The notes beneath the pieces were generated by a model. The model had not been told where the DNA came from. It saw nothing but the letters and a program-made list of their open reading frames with translations, and did no database searches. From Dermatophagoides farinae (Eukaryota; Arthropoda; Arachnida; Sarcoptiformes; Pyroglyphidae), in the NCBI RefSeq assembly GCF_024713945.1, contig NW_027461518.1, positions 310,001-374,000 on the forward strand: a stretch of 64,000 nt of DNA, given 5' to 3'. Below are positions 12,001-21,694 of the stretch, in pieces. Position 1 is the first letter of the stretch. Each line of letters starts with the position of its first letter. The position numbers were made by a program, and so were the translations under genes.

Positions 12001-15000
12001 GCCAACCACGTTATTTTATTTGACGAAGATTGGAACCCTTTCATAGATTTGCAGGCCATTGACCGAGCACACCGTATCGGTCAAATGAGAGACGTACACG
12101 TCTGGAAGCTTATCACCGAATGGACGATCGAAGAACGAATGGCGTTCAGACGTATGCAAAAAATGAAACTAGACAAAATTTTGATAAAATCTTGTGGACA
12201 AACAGACCGTGCTGACGTGGAACACTGTTCAGACGAAGAATTAAACGACGAATCTGCCAACAAAATGAATGTGGAAGAAATTAAAAAACTTTTACAGTAC
12301 GGGAAAAAGGCTATTAAAACAGTTGTAAACGAGCCCGAATCTATCGCAGACCTTTCACTGTCCGACATCATGCAACGCAAAAGACGGAGCTTGCCGATGT
12401 TAGACGATATGATCAAGCTAGACGAAGATTTGCTATACGAGTCTGAAGAAGGCGAAAACATTGTGGTCGACTTTAACATGAACGACGATTACGACGAAAA
12501 CATAGCTTCAGAATCAGTAGACATGAACGAACACTCCGACACCAACACTCAGAAGACTAGTTATGACAGCGAATCGAACGCCACTACAAATCCGATATCA
12601 CCTGTTCCCAACTCTGAAATTGAGGTTACAAACGACTTATCAGGCAAACCATTATTAGAAGAAAGACGGCTTCGACCGTTGAGACGAAAAGTTCGTGTTT
12701 TAACTAACATAAGTCAAGTTACTGAAAAGAAAAAGATTAATAAACGCATTATACACGACAAAAAGTGTTTCAAGTGTGGCTGTGGAAACAACAGTCTTGA
12801 CACTAACGCCGATCCTCTGATACCTTGTCATCGATGTCCACGAGTGTACCACATGTCTGGTTGTTTAGAAATGACAGAACCGCCTCGCAAAACGTGGATT
12901 TGTAGTTGGCACGAATGTTGTTTATGTTTCAGACGAGGCTCGCAAGCGGGAGGGATGTTAATCAATTGTGCAGAATGTCCGACTACTTTTTGTTTTGACT
13001 GTTTCCCTCCCGAATATAGGCGATACACGCCTTCAGCCACGTACTTTACCGACCTCACTCGTCGCGGTTATCAAGTTAACTCTGATAAACTGGTTCTCTT
13101 TTTGTGTTCAAAATGTAAAGCCATCAAAGAACAGCAACGCAGACAATTGCTATCTAAGCAACAGATGGAAAAAGAAGCGCAAGTTCGTCGCGAACTACAA
13201 CAAAAGACCAGGCAAGAAGCTGGCAAACAGAAGAACAAGAACAAAGCGAACGACTCCCTCGACGCGGGTGATCTTGTTACTACTTCTTACAAAAAAATTG
13301 GCGACAACAAAAAGCGTTTTTTTGCTCGTAAGCGTCAGATCGAAGAACGAGGCAAGGATTTACTAAACGCCATCAAGGCAGGTTTCGAAAAACTGTATCC
13401 AAAAGTGGTTTTAGACGCTTTAGAAGAAAAAAAGTCGCAAAAAATAACTAGTGAACCAGAGGAAAAACGCGCTGAAGACGATAAGTCTAAACCTAGTAGA
13501 CCACAACTGATAAAAATGCCTCGAGAAATTCTTAAAGTTTGTGAAAACTGTAAGTTGCCCGGTCACGAAGCGTCGGTTTGTCCTTTTCCGGCCGAAGTTG
13601 AGAAGCGCTTTATCACAGACGACGCTGACGAAAACGCGCCTAAAGTCGAGGCTACGGATGTAGTAAAGTCTCCTGAGGAAGAAATGTTTGAGAAGTTAGA
13701 AATACAGGACAAAGAACAAGACAAAACTTCTCCAGCCTACTTGGCGCCAGAGTCTCAAGCTGGTAAAAAAACCACCTTAAAATGCTTTTGTCCGAAGTGT
13801 GGTGTCACCAGTCGCAACCATTTACGAAGGCACTGTGAAACGTTGACTGAAGATGAGCAAAAAGAATACGCTGATCGTATTTCGAAGATGGAAAAATTGA
13901 TCGAGCTGTTAAACAAACAGGAGCCCATGCCTTTATCCGACGACATAGCTGTGACCACTTCAAACGTTTTGGGCGTTCGCAAATCTCTTCAAAAAAACAT
14001 AGATGCTTTGTTTTACAAGCTGATGGCTGAAGCCGAGCTCGGCGACTGCGTTATTTTCTCCAAGAAGAAAGAAAAGCAAACATTTAGCGAAAAAAATCTT
14101 AACTCGAACAAAAAGAAGACAGCGCGTGCGCTGGAAAAAATTGCCAACGACTCGATTCAGCACGAAGACGGCAACGCTGAAGCGCCGCAGAGTCTGAAGA
14201 AACAGCGTATGAAGCGCAACGCTACGCCTCGCTGCTTTACAGAGGTCGACGTTGCCAGTTCGGACGAAAACGATTCAGACAACACCGAAAGCGCAGCTTC
14301 CATGACTATTGAAGAAGAAGAAAATCCCATGGAAGAGGCAAGCTCCCCAGCGACACACGTAATTCCCCAAAACAATCCCGACGTGGCTTTCACTCAGTCC
14401 GCAGATGAACAGGTCAACAAAATACACCAAAAAGTTCAAAAACGAAGAAAGCTCACCGAGAACTACGCAGAAAGAATGATCAACCAAACGTTCTACGACA
14501 ACCACGCCTTAACTCAGCCTATCAATATGCAACAAAATATGCCTCCGTGTTCGCCCGACTCTGCCACTTACAATTACATGCCTATGCGCACAATGCATCA
14601 GCAGCCTGCGTATCCTATACAGTTCAAGCCAAACAAAAGCGTGGAGAACGTGCCCACCATAAGCAACCAGATGCCAACAAAAAATTATCCGTACCATGTG
14701 ATGCCGCAAGCACAGTCACAAATGTTCATGCAAGGCTCTTATAACCAATCTTATTATAATCAACCTGGCCTACAGCGATCTAACATACAAGAATACCCCG
14801 TTTATTATCAGCAGCCATCGGCTCAGCCACAGGTTCCCAGCAAAACTAACGTAGTCCTCAACAACGGCAATCCAGGTCTAAATTCGTACATGTACCACTA
14901 CAACGGTTCTGTTAACATTTCACCTCAGTTTTACCAGCAAAACCAGTTTCTAATGCAGCAAAACCAGCAACGCCAGCCCGCTCCGCACATCTATCCACAC

Positions 15001-15252
15001 AACCATTTCGCCAACCATCCGAGCGGCCAAGTTGCTCCTCAAATATACTACCCATACGTGGTAGGTCCAGGCGCAGGCCAAACTTCAGGAATTATATCGC
15101 AGCATAACTATTCCACACATATAGGAAATAACACAAAAAACAATCTCGACGCGAAAAAATACAGAGATTCCACAAGTACTGAAAAGCCCATCGGTGGGCA
15201 AAGTCACAACGAATTAAACGGGTACCAAGACGGCAGTCCAGAACAATCATAA
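9061..15252 (+). CDS. PHD-finger SNF2-family chromatin remodelling ATPase, ISWI-like
   Basis: Exon 1 is 9061-9121 and exon 2 is 9194-15252, giving about 2039 residues. The splice rebuilds a PHD finger, CHIC...CLGLRC...FHAWC...CPYC (residues 9-53). Two more PHD-type fingers follow (about 63-120 and 167-212). The SNF2 ATPase has DEMGLGKT (about 359), DEAHRIKN (463), TGTPLQNN, and the helicase C lobe LDGSTNK to AHRIGQ (about 886-980). A Cys/His-rich block at 1210-1322 resembles an extended PHD. A CCHC knuckle (CENCKLPGHEASVC, about 1469) and a CPKC...HC finger (about 1551) follow, then a Gln/Asn/Pro/Tyr-rich tail. I see no clear SANT-SLIDE module. It would use ATP to move nucleosomes, with the fingers reading histone tails. 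PHD-bearing ISWI relatives are known in apicomplexans; that assignment is inference. Confidence 0.92.
9122..9193 (+). other. 72-nt intron with internal splice-like sites
   Basis: The outer donor is GTAAGT (9122) and the outer acceptor TTTTTAG (ends 9193). Splicing these completes PHD finger 1. Inside are an AG acceptor at 9143-9144 and a GTAAG donor at 9168, so the interval can also be read as a 23-nt and a 26-nt mini-intron flanking a 23-nt segment. Confidence 0.8.
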
Positions 15253-15370
15253 TCGTTTACCACAATTTTTTATATTTTTTACATACTTATTTATAACTTA
15301 GTTTGCAACATAAATCAGTTTAAACATACGCATAGTACTTAAGTATCAGCGGTCGTATTTGCAAACTTTA

Positions 15371-15415
15371 ATGATGAGCAAAAACTTTCTCGGGATAAAT
15401 TTGGTGTTGAGCTGA
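15371..15415 (+). ncRNA. Weak C/D-box snoRNA-like signature
   Basis: In the convergent spacer after the SNF2 gene, ATGATGA (15371-15377) matches the C-box consensus and CTGA (15412-15415) the D box, 34 nt apart. I see no good terminal stem and no clear C'/D' pair. Both motifs are short enough to occur by chance. Confidence 0.15.
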
Positions 15416-15460
15416 ACTGCTACATTAGAACGAGGTTTGTGTCGTGCAAGGTTCAATTAG

Positions 15461-17737
15461 CTAAATGAATCTAAACTTGTTCCGTTCAATTGAGTCCCAC
15501 ATGGCTTCGCTAGAAGCAACTAAGGCGTCAATTAAAAGCTCAATGTCTTCGTTGATGACGTCTTGCGTAGCATTCAACATATCGTCAAATAATATCCAAC
15601 CCTGTTCGTTACATAAATTTTTGGAATAATCTTTGAGCATTTGGTAGTAGCGCAGGTTTTTATTGTTTTCCGTTTTAGCAGTCGCTTTGCGACGTTTGGA
15701 GACCGACTCCTTGCTAGCGACAACCAACTTTATGGCTTCATTAACGTCGTCGGTTTCCACGATAGAGGAAAATCGCAATTTTGCCAACCCTTGCGAAAGT
15801 CTAATTATGGATAAGAGCGTTCTCGGGGTAATGTAGGTCAGCTCTTCAAGATCAAGTCCTCGTTTGTATTCTTCGATTCGGCTTTCGACATAGTAGTTGA
15901 TGATTTGTTCAACTACTTCAGGCGACAAATATGCTTTGACACTGCTTGTAGCACGAATGATTTTGCGGAAATCGTTCGTCGAGAAAATGGGGTAGTTAAT
16001 GTCGTTAATACCCACATGCGAAAATGTTTCGCCTTTGTGCAGGTTTAAAATATGTTTAGCCATCGCCAAGTCGGCAGTCTTATCGCCGAAAGTGTCCAAA
16101 ACCAAAAACACAACGTCAAACCTTGTCAGCAAAGCAGCTGGCAACCCAATGTTCTGAACAGCTGTCCGGTTGACGTTATAACGACTATTTATCGGGTTTG
16201 CAGCGGCTAAAATACGTGTGCGAGCGTTCAAAGTTGCGATCAATCCAGCCTTGCTAACGCTGACGGTTTGCTGTTCCATAACTTCGTGAATTGCCGTTCG
16301 GTCCTTTTCGTCCATTTTGTCAAATTCATCAATACAACAAATTCCCTTATCTGTTAACACAACGGCTCCTCCTTCTAACATAAGTTCTGACGTCAATGGA
16401 TCTCGTACAATTGAGGCGGTCAAACCTACACTAGACGTTCCCTTACCACAAGTATAGTTGGAGCGCGAATATAGGTTGTTTATCCGTTTCAATAACTGAC
16501 TTTTGGCAATACCAGGGTCTCCAATTAAGAGTACGTGGATGTCCCCTCTTATTTTTAAACTGTCACCAGTGTTAACATTCGTTCCTCCAACGAGTTGAAG
16601 TAACAGTGTCTTTTTAATTTCTTCATGCCCGTAAATCGATGGGGCTAAACTCGCGGCGAGCATTTCATATAACATCCGACCAGGATATTTGCGTTGAATT
16701 TCTTTAATGAAGTCTTGTTTTTCAAAATCTTCATTGTTTGGAGTGTCGTCAAAAGGGAATTCGACATGAGTGACATTCACCACAGCTTCAATAGTGTTGA
16801 ATAACTTTTTAACAACTCCGCGAGCTTTAGAATCTGGAGTGTATATACCGCTAACGGTAATCGTCATCCCAGGTTTTATCGCGTGAACGAAGTCATTTTT
16901 CAGCACCAACCTTAAACTTTTAGGCAAGGAACCCGATGGAATATTTTGCGGTAATTCTTGAATAACAATCATTTGCTGCATAACCAATTTGCTTTCGCGA
17001 TACGACAAAATTAACGTGCCTTTCTTTCCGCTCGCAACACAAGTGGTCGAAGTACACGTCGTCAACGGACAGAAAACGTTGAAATCTATTGGAACGAAAG
17101 TTCGTTCGTTGCAAGATTCACAGTAGTACGCTGCAACAGTCATTCTGGGTCGAACGTTAGTAACTTGTAAAACAACCCCAGAAACTTTAAGCAGTCTACC
17201 GATTTCCTTCGACTTAATTTGATGAATGGGAACGACTGGCCAATAATCTGGACAAACCAGTCTAATCGAATACGAGCATTTATAAATGGCAGGTATGTTA
17301 TTTGAATTTGAAATTCTATCGCGTAAGAATAACCTACATTTTGCCGCATAAGACAAACTGTTTAAATCTCTTTGGAAATTGATATTTTCAAAATATTCTT
17401 GACGAATTGAAAGCACACACTCGTACAACATCGATAATGCAAACTGCGTGTTGTACAACAAAAATACCATTGCTTCGTCGCATTTTGAACCTTGTAACTT
17501 AAATTCTTCCTCATAGTCAAAATATGAAAGTATATCACTGATGTAGATGACGAGATTTTCGGAACTGGATTCTTTTAAACTTATTATCTTATTGTAATAA
17601 GTTTTTTTATCGTCCCCGCTGTTTTCATCATTGAAATTCATTAGAAAGTCTTTGTAGAAGGTCCGCAGAACAGCGTTTTTAAACCCAATTCGCTTAACAG
17701 ACCCACGGTTTGAACCTTCATAATGGGACTGATGCAT
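15461..17737 (-). CDS. MCM7: DNA replication licensing factor MCM7
   Basis: The 758-residue single-exon protein is a subunit of the MCM2-7 replicative helicase in the nucleus. The N-terminal region carries the MCM7-type sequence VRPRMTVAAYYCESC (about 195-208), which resembles the VKPKMVVATYTCDQC block of animal MCM7, with later cysteines completing a zinc site. The AAA+ core has Walker A GDPGIAKSQLL (about 404), Walker B CCIDEFDKMD (about 466), sensor 1 ILAAANP and the arginine finger motif LLTRFD (about 539). The C-terminal lid and winged-helix region follow. Length is normal for the family (about 720-780). The start ATG at 17735-17737 is the first in frame. The gene is convergent with the SNF2 remodeller, with about 208 bases between stops. 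Confidence 0.96.
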   Translation of the reverse strand: MHQSHYEGSNRGSVKRIGFKNAVLRTFYKDFLMNFNDENSGDDKKTYYNKIISLKESSSENLVIYISDILSYFDYEEEFKLQGSKCDEAMVFLLYNTQFALSMLYECVLSIRQEYFENINFQRDLNSLSYAAKCRLFLRDRISNSNNIPAIYKCSYSIRLVCPDYWPVVPIHQIKSKEIGRLLKVSGVVLQVTNVRPRMTVAAYYCESCNERTFVPIDFNVFCPLTTCTSTTCVASGKKGTLILSYRESKLVMQQMIVIQELPQNIPSGSLPKSLRLVLKNDFVHAIKPGMTITVSGIYTPDSKARGVVKKLFNTIEAVVNVTHVEFPFDDTPNNEDFEKQDFIKEIQRKYPGRMLYEMLAASLAPSIYGHEEIKKTLLLQLVGGTNVNTGDSLKIRGDIHVLLIGDPGIAKSQLLKRINNLYSRSNYTCGKGTSSVGLTASIVRDPLTSELMLEGGAVVLTDKGICCIDEFDKMDEKDRTAIHEVMEQQTVSVSKAGLIATLNARTRILAAANPINSRYNVNRTAVQNIGLPAALLTRFDVVFLVLDTFGDKTADLAMAKHILNLHKGETFSHVGINDINYPIFSTNDFRKIIRATSSVKAYLSPEVVEQIINYYVESRIEEYKRGLDLEELTYITPRTLLSIIRLSQGLAKLRFSSIVETDDVNEAIKLVVASKESVSKRRKATAKTENNKNLRYYQMLKDYSKNLCNEQGWILFDDMLNATQDVINEDIELLIDALVASSEAMWDSIERNKFRFI

Positions 17738-17906
17738 TTTATTTTACTGACTCATCCACTTATCGAGCAACTTCTTTTTCTTAGTTTTATTTTTAACCTT
17801 CTAACCTGATGTAAGTCAATACTTAAGACACATCTCAAGTCTTTTTTATGCGTTTCTAATTATCTGTATTTTTAATGCTACTTTATAATATTTATTTATT
17901 AAAATT

Positions 17907-17934
17907 ATGGAATCTATATGAAGATAGATTCCAT
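17907..17934. repeat. Perfect 11-bp inverted repeat (hairpin)
   Basis: ATGGAATCTAT (17907-17917), six-base loop ATGAAG, then ATAGATTCCAT (17924-17934). All 11 pairs are Watson-Crick. It lies between the stop of the small minus-strand gene at 17987 and the start of MCM7, so it is either in the upstream gene's 3' UTR or in the MCM7 promoter/5' UTR. Confidence 0.8.
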
Positions 17935-17986
17935 GGATAACCAATAAAAAAACATTGTGGCATGTTTAAGGACTTGAAATCTACCC

Positions 17987-18271
17987 TCAATAACTCTTAG
18001 CGGACACTATCAATTCTTCAGCGTATTTTACAAAGTGTAGTGATTGCTGAAGCAGGCTAACTTTGTTCAATATCAAATTCAGAGACTTTTTGTAGTCTTC
18101 TTGATATTCGTCGGTTTTGAAGCTGTCTGGATTTTCTTTCAGGGCGTTCTGCATTCTTGTATCCGCTTCCTGCTTGGCGCGATCCAAGTCTAAACAAGTT
18201 ATAGTATTTCTTATCAAATAACCGTTTAATGAGCAAATATATTCCTGTGCTTGAGGTGATAACCCTGTCAT
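17987..18271 (-). CDS. Small helical protein, 94 residues, unknown
   Basis: A 94-residue ORF with a clean ATG at 18269-18271. The sequence is mainly helical with heptad-like leucines in the second half (SLNLILNKVSLLQQSL), so it may be a small coiled-coil subunit of a larger complex. No signal peptide or membrane segment is visible and I do not recognise a family. It sits in a tandem minus-strand run with short spacers (86 bases to the next start upstream). An overlapping minus-strand frame (18057-18275) is treated as a shadow because it lacks a structured sequence. Confidence 0.6.
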   Translation of the reverse strand: MTGLSPQAQEYICSLNGYLIRNTITCLDLDRAKQEADTRMQNALKENPDSFKTDEYQEDYKKSLNLILNKVSLLQQSLHFVKYAEELIVSAKSY

Positions 18272-18356
18272 TCAAGAGCTTTTGAGTTATTAGTGTGTAA
18301 AATAAAAATTTAATTCAAAATTAATTTATGAAAATTTTATTTTGACCGACGATCCA

Positions 18357-18605
18357 TCAACTTGGTCTACAATGAAAATTGTAGTCATCTTCTCCTTTCC
18401 CGCGTTTTGACTCAAAATGAAACGACGAGACGCAGGAGTCTCCGCTTAAAGCTCCCACTGCAACTCCGCTAGCATTTATAACGTTTTTCATTATTTTAGT
18501 GTTTTTGCTGCTAAATATTTTTCCTAAGTTAAACGCATTTGTCAATCCAGCACAGCCAAGCATCAAAATAAAAACTTTAAATTGCAATCCGTATAGGCAT
18601 TTCAT
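18357..18605 (-). CDS. Small secreted protein, unknown
   Basis: An 82-residue ORF. Residues 1-24 (MKCLYGLQFKVFILMLGCAG...) form a typical signal peptide with a likely cleavage after the LTNA region. The mature part is about 58 residues with two cysteines (SGDSC and FHC), a Gly/Ala stretch (ASGVAVGALSG) and a Lys/Arg/Asp-rich tail. No family is recognised. It lies 46 bases from the stop-proximal edge of the next minus-strand gene. Secreted, lineage-specific proteins of this kind are common in parasites, but nothing in the sequence shows a role. Confidence 0.6.
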   Translation of the reverse strand: MKCLYGLQFKVFILMLGCAGLTNAFNLGKIFSSKNTKIMKNVINASGVAVGALSGDSCVSSFHFESKRGKGEDDYNFHCRPS

Positions 18606-18651
18606 CTTTCAGTGCACTTCAATTTTGATCGTTCAAAATTAATTTATTTTT

Positions 18652-21570
18652 TTACGCTAATTCGTAAAATTGGCTGAAAATGGAAAATTCATCGAATTTT
18701 CTCAGATATTTTTTATACTTTTTATATAATAAATCGAACTGTTTTTTGTTGCATATCAAAAAAAACTCAAGTATCCAAAATAGCGACGGCCCTAGTTCGA
18801 AATTGAAGTTTTCAATTTCGGCAATCGCCTTATACAATTCCAGAGTTAATTTGATTACGTTTGAATCATTATAACTGGCTATTTCGTCTGGGTAAAAATA
18901 ATGCACACTGCAAAACACAACCACTGTGGTAATACAGCGCTGCAACTTGTCTGGCAAAATGTTCAATACTGACTTGATCAAAAACAGATAAATACGCAAA
19001 CCAAAGAAGTTTGGATTATTCTTGACCAAATACAACAAAATTTCGTTTCGAATGTCGTAAGACATCCAGCACGGCGGATCAATTATTATGTCTACTATGT
19101 CGAAATTGAAATTTGGAATAGAATAGAAACTTTGATAGAAGATCACAGTTAAATAGAACTGAAAATCGTTAGCGTACTCTGAAGAAAGTACTAGTTCAGG
19201 ATCTATCGTACACAGTTCGACCACCAGAGGGATCTCAGATATGTCGTAACCCATGCGCAACACCAAATACAAAATCCGATTGAGAAACAAAAATTCCTGT
19301 GTTTTCAAGTCGGAAAACCGGACTTCTTCAATTCGTTTTATTAGAATGTAAATCCAATCTGAAATGTAGCTAACTAACTGGCCTTTGTTTTCAGTAAACG
19401 GAGATAATATAGGCATGTTGTTTTCGGTGTAAATCTCGGATGGAAAGCTCAGTTTAGTCTCAATATATGCAGGTCTAAGCATTTTTTCAAGCAAAATCAA
19501 AACTATATTCCAAGAAGCTGTTTGCAGAATCCACGTATGTGTTTCGATTTTATACACAGCCTTTACAACAGAAGTGAGAAGCAAGGCATATTTGTACGCC
19601 TCATAATTTTGTCCGTCTGTTTCATCGTTTGCTATAGCTCCAGCTACATATGTGGAAAATAAATATTCTTGAACTGCGCGCGAAATCGATATTTCGTAGT
19701 AGCGACTAAACAAATTGAGAATACATGTTAGTTTGCTATGTATAACCGGCACGTCTATTGTATAATATACTACTAGATACTTCACAAACTGATTTACATC
19801 AGCATTACTGTTCATGCACAACTTTGGAAAATACGAAAATAGTCTGTACACAGAGTTAATAATTTTCTGTCCGTATATCCGGGGATAGTAAGTTCCAATA
19901 CGCAGCAGCAGTAGTGTGCTCGACAACTTAAAATTCTCGTTTTGATTTACAACGTTTTCAAACTGGTTTACGTACGCGTCTACCAATCCGTAAAAGCTTG
20001 GTCGCGAAATGTCGAGTGCCTTGTAAAACTTTTGGTAAAGTGCTAGAATGGTGTATCTATCTCTGATTTTTTCGAATCTCAAATTAGATTCTTTGATATA
20101 ATTCTTTGGAAGCAAATTAAGAATATTACTGTTGTTAACCAGATTACACTCACGTTTATCCGCAATGATATCGTACAAATCTTCGTCGCTGTTAGGCGTC
20201 GAGAATAAAAACTTTAAAATAAGTTCCTCGCAAGAATTTAACGAAATATAACCTGGCTTGTTCGGAATTTCATCGACGCTTTCTATATATTCGTTTTTGA
20301 TGAATACTTTCATGTTAACAAAATCAGCTACATGATCAGAGAAACTGCGACTTATACTTCTTTCTTCAGAAGAATCGTCTTTTTTTGATTCATAGTCTTC
20401 GTTAGACGTAACTAATCGTACCGTATCCTTTGAAGACCCCCGATTTTTTTCTAAAATAGAAATTTTACCACTAGGCTTAACAAGACTGTTAATAGTATTT
20501 GTTTTCAAACTATTATTAAAGCCCGTATTTGCAGTTCTAAGACGGCACGAGTTTTCGGAATTGCGAATAAATCCTTTCGAATTGATCGATCTGACTTTTA
20601 AAGACGTTATATTTCTGAATTTATTATTCGATTTCATTTGCCCCGTTTTGCTTGTGCCAGCTTTATCTAATGTTATGGTCCGATGAGTTCTATTATTTCC
20701 TATAAGAAGCTTTGATTTGGTTTTTCCTAGCGAATTATTTATTTTCGATGACAAAAGCGAGTTTCTTTCACTTCTTGGTTTGATCTTGCCCGATGATTTT
20801 TCATTTTTCTCCCTCGAAGTCAAACGTGGCTTTTCCACATTGATGTTTTGATCTTTGGACGTTTTCTTTCTCGAGTTTTGTTGCAAACTGTTCATGCTTA
20901 AATGGTTTTTCTCATCGACATAGTTTCGAGACTTCGATTTCGAATTAGGTGTTGCATCTAGAAAAATTGAACGTGAAAAACTTACGCGCATATGGCTCTA
21001 AGAAATTTTCAGCTTTGAGATTTTGATAGTATTCTTGAAAAGATACGTTGTCGCTAACATTAAGTGTTGTTTTTACTTACATTTTGTTGGTGTATTGGTG
21101 TGCCTTATCTAATATATTCATTAGAATTGATTCTAAGTCTTTGTTGAGCGCTTGGAGATGGATCAATTTAGATTGTAACAAATTTCTTTTCAACTGAGGA
21201 TCAAAGGCCGGATTAGCACTCTGTTTTTCGTTCAAGGAAGCTATCGATGTAGAAAAGTACATCCTGTCAGCTATAATTCTGTGCGGATAGTACAACCGAA
21301 AAGACTTTTCGTCAGACTCAACCGTTTCGAGGCTCAAGTCCATCTGCGTATTTGACTTCCAATCATATTTACCGGAAAAACGAGTAGTCTCGCAAATATT
21401 GTGGAAAACATTTCTGAATCTCTGGGAGTCTTTTGACTCTTCTTCTGCTACAACCTTGACATTTTTGTCAAAGTTATCTAAATTGCTGGCCAGTTTTTAG
21501 AACTCAATTGTTCATATTTAGACGCCAGGAGGAACTTTTGTTTGCGCGCTAAATCAATCAGTGATGACAT
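18652..21570 (-). CDS. 945-residue unknown protein, four exons with mini-introns
   Basis: Exons in transcript order are 21504-21570, 21081-21477, 20986-21053 and 18652-20957 (2838 nt, 945 residues). The 27- and 28-nt introns (21054-21080, 20958-20985) have GTAAGT donors and TTAG/CTAG acceptors, and the joined frame is open through ...NFLEPYAHATPNSK. The first intron (21478-21503, 26 nt) has a weaker donor, GTTCTA, and is supported only by frame. Residues about 30-165 include a helical segment; about 170-400 are basic and Ser/Asn/Lys-rich, probably disordered; the last 550 are hydrophobic helices resembling a HEAT-type solenoid. I recognise no family. It could be a nuclear or cytoskeletal scaffold, but that is not shown. 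Confidence 0.7.
20958..20985 (-). other. Mini-intron, 28 nt
   Basis: Donor GTAAGT, acceptor TTTTTCTAG. Removal joins the 68-nt exon to the main exon in frame (EPYA|H|ATPNSK). Confidence 0.8.
21054..21080 (-). other. Mini-intron, 27 nt
   Basis: Donor GTAAGT, acceptor ATGTTAG. Removal joins ...QYTNK to IDNVSFQEYY in frame, replacing an immediate TAA stop. Confidence 0.8.
21478..21503 (-). other. Probable mini-intron, 26 nt, non-consensus donor
   Basis: Donor GTTCTA and acceptor AATTTAG. Its removal is needed to join the first 22 codons to the following frame; a one-base sequence error is the alternative. Confidence 0.45.
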
Positions 21571-21694
21571 ACAATCGTATCGATAAGTTATATACTGTAA
21601 ACATGACAGAAACCACTAAGATCTAACGTGCACCTAAGTTTGTGAACTTCATAATTACAACAGGAAAATATTAATCTTTTGCGACTAGTTTAAT

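Noticed and set aside
18057-18275. Second minus-strand frame overlapping the 94-residue gene
   Set aside because: It is basic, disordered and out of frame with the better ORF; treated as a shadow.
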